Positions 6,536-11,240 of a stretch of 11,240 nt of DNA are shown here, piece by piece. The stretch lies in assembly GCA_043728315.1 (NCBI GenBank), contig JAYTMT010000204.1:1-11240 (forward strand), written 5' to 3'. The position numbers and the translations under genes were made by a program. The notes beneath the pieces were generated by a model. The model was given only the letters and a program-made list of their open reading frames with translations. It was not told the origin of the DNA and did not search any database. The stretch comes from JAAFIP01 sp043728315 (GTDB taxonomy: Bacteria > Pseudomonadota > Gammaproteobacteria > Burkholderiales > Burkholderiaceae_C). Every line of letters starts with the position of its first letter. Position 1 is the first letter of the stretch.

Positions 6536-6544
6536 AGACGCTGA

Positions 6545-6575
6545 TTGTATAGAGAGAAATTAATTGCTATGAAAA
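6545..6575 (-). promoter_or_regulatory. Candidate promoter for the SET-birA-SPOR operon
   Basis: On the minus strand TTTTCA (6575-6570), an 18-bp spacer and TATACA (6551-6546) point toward the SET gene, with a start near 6537. The leader would be about 85 nt and cross the alternating tract. The -35 covers the topB start codon. Consensus matching only. Confidence 0.25.
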
Positions 6576-9571
6576 CATTGATCATTGCCGAGAAACCATC
6601 GGTGGCCCAAGACATCGTGCGGGCACTTACGCCCGTGGCTGGCAAGTTTGACAAACACGACGAATACTTTGAGAGCGAGACCTATGTGGTCTCCAGCGCC
6701 GTGGGCCATTTGGTAGAAATCCAAGCGCCCGAGGAGTTTGATGTCAAGCGCGGCAAATGGAGCTTTGCGAATCTGCCCGTGATACCGCCTTACTTTGACT
6801 TGAAACCCGTGGACAAAACCAAAACGCGCCTGAACGCCGTGGTGCGCTTGGCCAAGCGCAAAGACGTGGGCGCTCTGGTGAACGCCTGTGACGCGGGGCG
6901 CGAGGGCGAGCTGATCTTTCGGCTGATAGAGCAATACGCGGGCGGCAAAACGCCGCTGAACAAGCCCGTAACGCGGCTGTGGCTGCAATCCATGACACCG
7001 CAGGCCATACGCGATGGCTTTGACAACCTGCGCACGAATAAGCAAATGATGCCGCTGGCACACGCCGCACGTAGCCGCTCTGAGGCCGATTGGCTGGTGG
7101 GCATCAATGGCACACGTGCCATGACGGCCTTTAACTCGCGCGATGGCGGCTTCTTTTTAACCACCGTGGGCCGCGTGCAAACGCCCACACTGGCCATCAT
7201 GGTGGAGCGCGAAGAGCAGATTCGCAAACACGTGTTTCGCGACTACTGGGAGATTCACGCCACATTTTTAAGCGAGGCGGGCGAGTATCCGGCCAAGTGG
7301 TTTGACCCCAAGTGGAAGAAAGGCACCGCGGGGGAGGGGCCCAGCGGTTCGTCACCTGACGCTGAGGCCAAAGCCGACCGCCTGTGGAACGAGCGCGATG
7401 CGCAGGCCATTGTGGATGCGGTGAAAAGCAAATCCGCCACCGTCACCGAAGAAAGCAAGCCCACCACACAGGCATCGCCTTTGCTGTTTGACCTGACCAG
7501 CCTGCAGCGCGAGGCCAACGGCAAATTTGGCTTCAGCGCCAAAACCACGCTGCAAATTGCCCAGTCACTCTACGAGCGCCATAAGGCTTTGACCTACCCG
7601 CGCACCGACTCGCGCGCCCTGCCCGAAGACTACCTGCCGGTGGTGAAGAAAACCTTTGAGATGCTCTCGGACTGCGGCCACAAGCATTTAGAGCCCCACG
7701 CCCTGATGGCGCTCAACAACGGCTATATCAAGCCAACCAAGCGCGTCTTTGACAACAGCAAGGTGAGCGACCACTTCGCCATCATCCCCACCCTGCAAGC
7801 GCCCAGCGGCCTAAGCGAGGCCGAATACAAGCTCTACACACTCGTGGTGCGCCGCTTCATGGCGGTTTTCTACCCCAGCGCGGAATACCAAGTCACCACG
7901 CGCATTACCCAAGCCGTGGGACACAGCTTTAAAACCGAAGGCAAGGTGCTGGTCAAACCGGGCTGGCTGGCGATTTATGGCAAAGAAGCCGACGACGAGC
8001 TGGACAAAAAAGAGGGCGAAAACAGCAAGACGCTGGTGGCCGTGAAACCCGGGGAGATGGTGCGCAACGAAAGCATTGCCGCCAAGGCTCTGAAAACCCG
8101 CCCCCCCGCCCGCTACTCCGAGGCCACGCTGCTGGGCGCGATGGAGGGCGCTGGCAAGCTGGTGGACGACGAAGACATGCGCGAAGCCATGCAAGAAAAA
8201 GGCTTGGGCACGCCCGCCACCCGCGCGGCCACCATTGAAGGCTTGCTCAACGAGAAATACATTTTGCGCGAAGGCCGCGAGCTGATCCCCACGGCCAAAG
8301 CTTTTCAGCTCATGACCCTGCTGCGCGGCTTGGGCGTGGAGGAATTATCCAAGCCCGCGCTCACAGGCGAGTGGGAGCACAAGCTCTCGCTGATGGAGCA
8401 AGGCAAGCTCACACGCGAGAGCTTCATGGCCGAGATCAATGCCATGACCGAGCGCATTGTGAAAAAAGCCAAAGAATACGACCGCGACACCGTGCCCGGC
8501 GACTACGCCACGCTGGCCACGCCCTGCCCCAACTGCGGCGGCATTGTGAAAGAAAACTACCGCCGCTACACCTGCACGGGCGCAGTGGGCGCGCCAGAAG
8601 GATGTGGATTCTCGTTCGGTAAATCACCCGCCGGAAGAACCTTTGAACCCACCGAAGTAGAAGGCTTCATCCGCGACAAAAAAATCGGCCCACTGGAAGG
8701 TTTTCGCTCTAAAGCAGGCTGGCCTTTTGTGGCCGAAATCGCCCTCAAATACAACGAAGAAGACAAAAACTGGAAGCTCGAATTCGACTTTGGCGACGAT
8801 GCCAAGGCTGCGCAAACGGGCGAAATTGTCGATCTGTCAGGCACCGAATCATTAGGCGCATGCCCCAAGTGCGGCGCGGGGGTTAAAGAGTTTGGCAAAA
8901 GCTATGTTTGTGTCAAATCAGTACCCACCCACGAGCAGCCCACGCCCAGCTGCGACTTCAAAAGCGGGCAGGTCATATTGCAGCAGCCAGTCGAACGTGT
9001 GCAAATGGTCAAACTATTGGAAACAGGCAAAACCGATTTGCTAGAAAAGTTTGTGTCCATGCGCACCCGCCGCAGCTTCAAAGCCTATTTGGCTTGGAGC
9101 AAAGACGACGGCAAGGTGAATTTTGAGTTTGAAGTACGCGAATCGAAATTCCCTGCGCGCAAATCATTTGCTGCTAAAAAAGTAGCAAGTAAAGACGGTG
9201 CGACGCTGACATCAGGCAAAAAAACCTCAAAAACTGCGGCTAAAACCACCGCCAAGCCAGCAGCCAAGAAAGTAGCCGCCAAAAAAGCGCCTGCTAAAAC
9301 CGCGGTGAAAACCCCAGCAGTGAAAAAACCCCGCGCAGCCCCCGCCACCGGTGGCAACCCCAGCGCCGCCTTGGCCGCCGTGATTGGCAGCAAACCCGTA
9401 GCCCGCGCCCAGGTCATCAAAAAACTCTGGGACTACATCAAAGCCAACAACCTGCAAGACGCAGCCAACAAACGCAACATCAACGCCGATGCCAAACTAC
9501 AGCCCGTGTTTGGCAAAGCGCAGGTCACGATGTTTGAACTAGCGGGAATTGTGGGCAAGCATTTGTCGTAG
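6569..9571 (+). CDS. topB: DNA topoisomerase III with zinc ribbons, H1-like linker and SWIB domain
   Basis: A 1000-residue type IA topoisomerase, much longer than E. coli TopB (653). It passes single strands through a transient break to decatenate and relax DNA. Order of domains: TOPRIM (about 1-140) with IIAEKPS (Glu8) and DAGREGE (108-114); the type IA core to about 600, with the catalytic Tyr343 in LTYPRTDSR; zinc ribbon 1, Cys653/656/669/679; zinc ribbon 2, Cys765/768/781/795, each followed by a topoisomerase C-terminal repeat-like segment; a basic linker 863-929 with 17 Lys in 67 residues and runs such as AAKKVAAKKAPAK; and a SWIB/MDM2 domain 930-1000 (KPVARAQVIKKLWDYIK, LQPVFGKAQVTMFELAGIV). 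ATG 6569 is chosen because MKTLIIAEKPS is the family's N-terminus; the upstream TTG at 6545 is a read-through. AGAGAGAAA about 10 bases upstream may be the ribosome-binding site. Convergent with the hydrolase gene, 18 bp apart. Confidence 0.93.
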   Translation: MKTLIIAEKPSVAQDIVRALTPVAGKFDKHDEYFESETYVVSSAVGHLVEIQAPEEFDVKRGKWSFANLPVIPPYFDLKPVDKTKTRLNAVVRLAKRKDVGALVNACDAGREGELIFRLIEQYAGGKTPLNKPVTRLWLQSMTPQAIRDGFDNLRTNKQMMPLAHAARSRSEADWLVGINGTRAMTAFNSRDGGFFLTTVGRVQTPTLAIMVEREEQIRKHVFRDYWEIHATFLSEAGEYPAKWFDPKWKKGTAGEGPSGSSPDAEAKADRLWNERDAQAIVDAVKSKSATVTEESKPTTQASPLLFDLTSLQREANGKFGFSAKTTLQIAQSLYERHKALTYPRTDSRALPEDYLPVVKKTFEMLSDCGHKHLEPHALMALNNGYIKPTKRVFDNSKVSDHFAIIPTLQAPSGLSEAEYKLYTLVVRRFMAVFYPSAEYQVTTRITQAVGHSFKTEGKVLVKPGWLAIYGKEADDELDKKEGENSKTLVAVKPGEMVRNESIAAKALKTRPPARYSEATLLGAMEGAGKLVDDEDMREAMQEKGLGTPATRAATIEGLLNEKYILREGRELIPTAKAFQLMTLLRGLGVEELSKPALTGEWEHKLSLMEQGKLTRESFMAEINAMTERIVKKAKEYDRDTVPGDYATLATPCPNCGGIVKENYRRYTCTGAVGAPEGCGFSFGKSPAGRTFEPTEVEGFIRDKKIGPLEGFRSKAGWPFVAEIALKYNEEDKNWKLEFDFGDDAKAAQTGEIVDLSGTESLGACPKCGAGVKEFGKSYVCVKSVPTHEQPTPSCDFKSGQVILQQPVERVQMVKLLETGKTDLLEKFVSMRTRRSFKAYLAWSKDDGKVNFEFEVRESKFPARKSFAAKKVASKDGATLTSGKKTSKTAAKTTAKPAAKKVAAKKAPAKTAVKTPAVKKPRAAPATGGNPSAALAAVIGSKPVARAQVIKKLWDYIKANNLQDAANKRNINADAKLQPVFGKAQVTMFELAGIVGKHLS

Positions 9572-9589
9572 CCGTACCACTTTGTGTGC

Positions 9590-10573
9590 CTAGCGCAATT
9601 GCAACTTATCACGCAAAATACTGCCCACTTCATCGGCGCGGTCTAGCTGCACGTAGTGGCCTGCGTTGGCTAAAAGGTGCAAGCTGCTGTTGCTAAAAAG
9701 CTTGTGAAAATCCTGCGCTACGCCACTGTTTAAAAACGGGTCGTCAGCACCAAAAATAACGTGCACAGGCTTATTAAACGCTTGCATGCGGACTCTGTTT
9801 TTCTCGCGCGCGGCCAACTCAGACCATAAAACCGCGGTGGAGCTGAAAAACGCAGGCCGTATGGTGGTGGCGTTGTGCGAGATGATGGGCACGAAAGTCT
9901 CGCGGCTCTGGGCATTAGAGAAGAACTTGCTGATCTGGCTGGCCAAGCCGCCTTGAAAGCGGTCTGGTGCTTTGTTGCTGCCCCAAATCGCCAAATCTCT
10001 GATGGGGCTGGGTGTGGAATAAAACTGGATGGCATCGGGCGCTTTGAGCGTTTCCATCGGCAAATAGTAGGTGTTGAGCAGCACCAGCGCTGCGGTCTTG
10101 GCCGCATTGTCCAGCGCCCAGTCTATGCCCGGTTGGCCAGACAAATCGTGCACCACGGGCACTACCGCGTCAAGCTGTAGCTGCGCCACCACCGCATCCA
10201 AATCGGCGCGCTGGCTGGCCACATCGTAGCGCTGGTCTTTGGGCTTTTCGGATGCGCCCCAACCCAGAAAATCAAAACTCACCACGTGGAATTGACCCGA
10301 CAGCTGGGGAATGAGCAGGTCATACAAATGCTGGTTATCTGGGAAACCATGCATCATGACGATGCTGGGCTTTATGCCTTTGTGCACCAAGCCAAACTCG
10401 CGCACACTGACCATGCGCCCATCCGCGCGAGGCAGCATGCGGCGGCTGTGGGGGTTAGCCGCCGCAAAGCTGGCCAAGTGCGCGTCAAAAATAGGTTGCG
10501 TATTGGGCGGCGGGACGCTGGCGCAGCCTAACAGAACCAGCGATGCAAGCAGGCTTACAAGGAACTTTTTCAT
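9590..10573 (-). CDS. Lipoprotein alpha/beta hydrolase with Asp nucleophile
   Basis: A 327-residue alpha/beta-hydrolase-fold protein. The N-terminus MKKFLVSLLASLVLLGCAS is a lipoprotein signal with lipobox LLGC and lipidated Cys17; Ala-Ser after it suggests outer-membrane sorting. Fold motifs: HGFPDNQ (75-81) oxyanion region, FDFLGWGASEKP (100-111), the nucleophile elbow VVHDLSGQPG (140-149), FGADDPF (274-280) with the acid, and AGHYVQLD with His306. The elbow residue is Asp143, as in epoxide hydrolases and haloalkane dehalogenases (HDWGG type), not Ser; substrate is unknown. ATG 10573 is chosen since it overlaps the upstream DUF2147 stop as ATGA, implying translational coupling; a TTG five codons earlier is less likely. 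Last gene of the minus-strand operon. Confidence 0.85.
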   Translation of the reverse strand: MKKFLVSLLASLVLLGCASVPPPNTQPIFDAHLASFAAANPHSRRMLPRADGRMVSVREFGLVHKGIKPSIVMMHGFPDNQHLYDLLIPQLSGQFHVVSFDFLGWGASEKPKDQRYDVASQRADLDAVVAQLQLDAVVPVVHDLSGQPGIDWALDNAAKTAALVLLNTYYLPMETLKAPDAIQFYSTPSPIRDLAIWGSNKAPDRFQGGLASQISKFFSNAQSRETFVPIISHNATTIRPAFFSSTAVLWSELAAREKNRVRMQAFNKPVHVIFGADDPFLNSGVAQDFHKLFSNSSLHLLANAGHYVQLDRADEVGSILRDKLQLR

Positions 10574-11019
10574 GGCACGCGCACCCAAATTTGTGTTCTA
10601 AAAAAGGGCCCAATATAGCCCCGCACTTGCAGCTTTTGGCCGCCATCGAGCATCTGTAGCTGTAGTTTGTAGATTTTGCCTTTGTCGGGGTCGAGGATGG
10701 TGCCACCTTCCCAGCTGGCGGCATCGGCTGTGGGCGTTGCATTTCGGATGATGTCTAGGCCGATCATGGGTTTGTCTTTGCGGTCATCGGGGCATTGGCC
10801 ACACAGCTCCACCATGCCCGCCGTGGTGGCTTGCAGGCTGCGCACGATGCGCCCTGTGAACACGCCGCGCTGCTCGCTGATGCGGATCTCGGCGCGGGGC
10901 AGGCCCGTTTTTTCGTCTATGGAGTGCCAGTTGCCAGCGGGGCTGCTGTTGGCTTGGGCAGAGATGCCCAGTGCAGCGGTGCACAGAGCCAGTAGAAGTG
11001 TCAAAAAATAGAGTTTCAT
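10570..11019 (-). CDS. DUF2147 exported protein
   Basis: A 149-residue member of the DUF2147 family, function unknown. A signal peptide is clear (hydrophobic 3-19, AQA before Asn24), so it is periplasmic. The family pattern is visible: GNWHSIDEKTG (29-39), CGQCPDDRKDKPMIGLDI (73-90) with the Cys73/Cys76 pair, WEGGTILDPDKGKIY, and VRGYIGPFFRTQIWVRV at the end. Homologues are small beta-rich exported proteins, often near transporters or hydrolases. The start ATG 11019 has a good ribosome-binding site, AAGGA seven bases upstream. The stop overlaps the start of the lipoprotein hydrolase by four bases, and the gene follows a membrane-protein gene by 19 bp, so three genes form one operon. Confidence 0.88.
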   Translation of the reverse strand: MKLYFLTLLLALCTAALGISAQANSSPAGNWHSIDEKTGLPRAEIRISEQRGVFTGRIVRSLQATTAGMVELCGQCPDDRKDKPMIGLDIIRNATPTADAASWEGGTILDPDKGKIYKLQLQMLDGGQKLQVRGYIGPFFRTQIWVRVP

Positions 11020-11038
11020 AGTGTGGTCCTTTTTGCTT

Positions 11039-11240
11039 TTACCAAGGGTCGCGCGCCGACGTCCATGGCGCGTGCGGTATGAAGTGCCAGTCGGCCATGA
11101 GCTTGCGGGTGATCAGCACGTGGCCAAACACGGCAAAGCTAACCAACACAAGCGGCAGGAGTGCGTAGGGGAAATACAGCACCCATGTGTTCAGGTGCGC
11201 AGGCGCTGTGCCAAAGGCATGCACGATGGGCGAGGTTAAA
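11039..11240 (-). CDS. Hypothetical membrane protein, N-terminus beyond the window
   Basis: The frame is open to the right window edge and ends at TAA 11039-11041, leaving the last 66 residues. A hydrophobic helix is seen in YFPYALLPLVLVSFAVFGHV, followed by a basic and polar tail (ITRKLMADWHF, ending TSARDPW). An in-frame GTG at 11224 exists, but the frame continues upstream, so this is probably a C-terminal fragment. I do not recognise the family. It is first visible gene of the operon with DUF2147 and the hydrolase. Confidence 0.6.
   Translation of the reverse strand, partial: LTSPIVHAFGTAPAHLNTWVLYFPYALLPLVLVSFAVFGHVLITRKLMADWHFIPHAPWTSARDPW

Noticed and set aside
6548..6553. TATAGA as a -10 for topB
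   Set aside because: No -35-like hexamer lies 16-19 bases upstream; that position is inside the GC-rich alternating tract.
6454..6654. N-terminal extension of the SET frame back to 6654
   Set aside because: It is a stop-free read-through of the alternating tract, overlaps the topB start, and gives low-complexity His/Arg/Ala residues with no SET-family similarity.
7811..8194. 127-residue minus-strand frame inside topB
   Set aside because: It is antisense to the conserved type IA core, with no start signal or domain.
9239..9355. Lys/Ala codon-rich stretch as a tandem DNA repeat
   Set aside because: The repetition is at amino-acid level (AAK-type units) with varied codons; no fixed DNA period is seen.

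Overview
The window reads as chromosomal DNA of a betaproteobacterium, most likely order Burkholderiales and close to Comamonadaceae (Rhodoferax/Polaromonas/Acidovorax type). The basis is moderately high GC, the gene neighbourhood (a biotin ligase followed by a SPOR-domain protein, an AmpG-like permease, a long topoisomerase III) and the protein sequence style. This is recognition from memory, not a database search. I saw no tRNA, rRNA, CRISPR array, transposase or phage gene.

Layout. 1-256: left edge, with an imperfect 23-nt inverted repeat and a frame open from the edge to 213, identity unknown. 257-2353 (minus): two exported enzymes in one probable operon, a histidine phosphatase then a phytase-like esterase. 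2354-2777: 424-bp divergent intergenic region with a dispersed palindromic repeat, a tandem octamer and weak promoter candidates. 2778-4112 (plus): AmpG-family permease ending in a probable intrinsic terminator. 4202-6453 (minus): SET-domain methyltransferase, biotin-protein ligase (birA) and SPOR-domain membrane protein, tightly packed. 6454-6568: divergent spacer with a 57-bp almost perfectly alternating purine-pyrimidine tract. 6569-9571 (plus): topoisomerase III with two C-terminal zinc ribbons, a histone-H1-like Lys/Ala-rich linker and a terminal SWIB/MDM2 domain. 9590-11240 (minus): a membrane protein cut by the window edge, a DUF2147 exported protein and a lipoprotein alpha/beta hydrolase whose start overlaps the DUF2147 stop (ATGA).

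How the genes may work together. The most striking part is 5878-9571. A small SET protein with a complete NHSC/post-SET cysteine set and its own Lys/Ala tail is divergent from a topoisomerase carrying an H1-like tail and a SWIB domain. SET, SWIB and H1-like tails are all best known from eukaryotic chromatin and from Chlamydia. A Z-DNA-prone tract lies between the two genes. I infer a possible DNA-topology module in which the SET enzyme methylates the topoisomerase tail or another H1-like protein; nothing in the sequence proves this. The rest looks like ordinary core or near-core metabolism and envelope genes.
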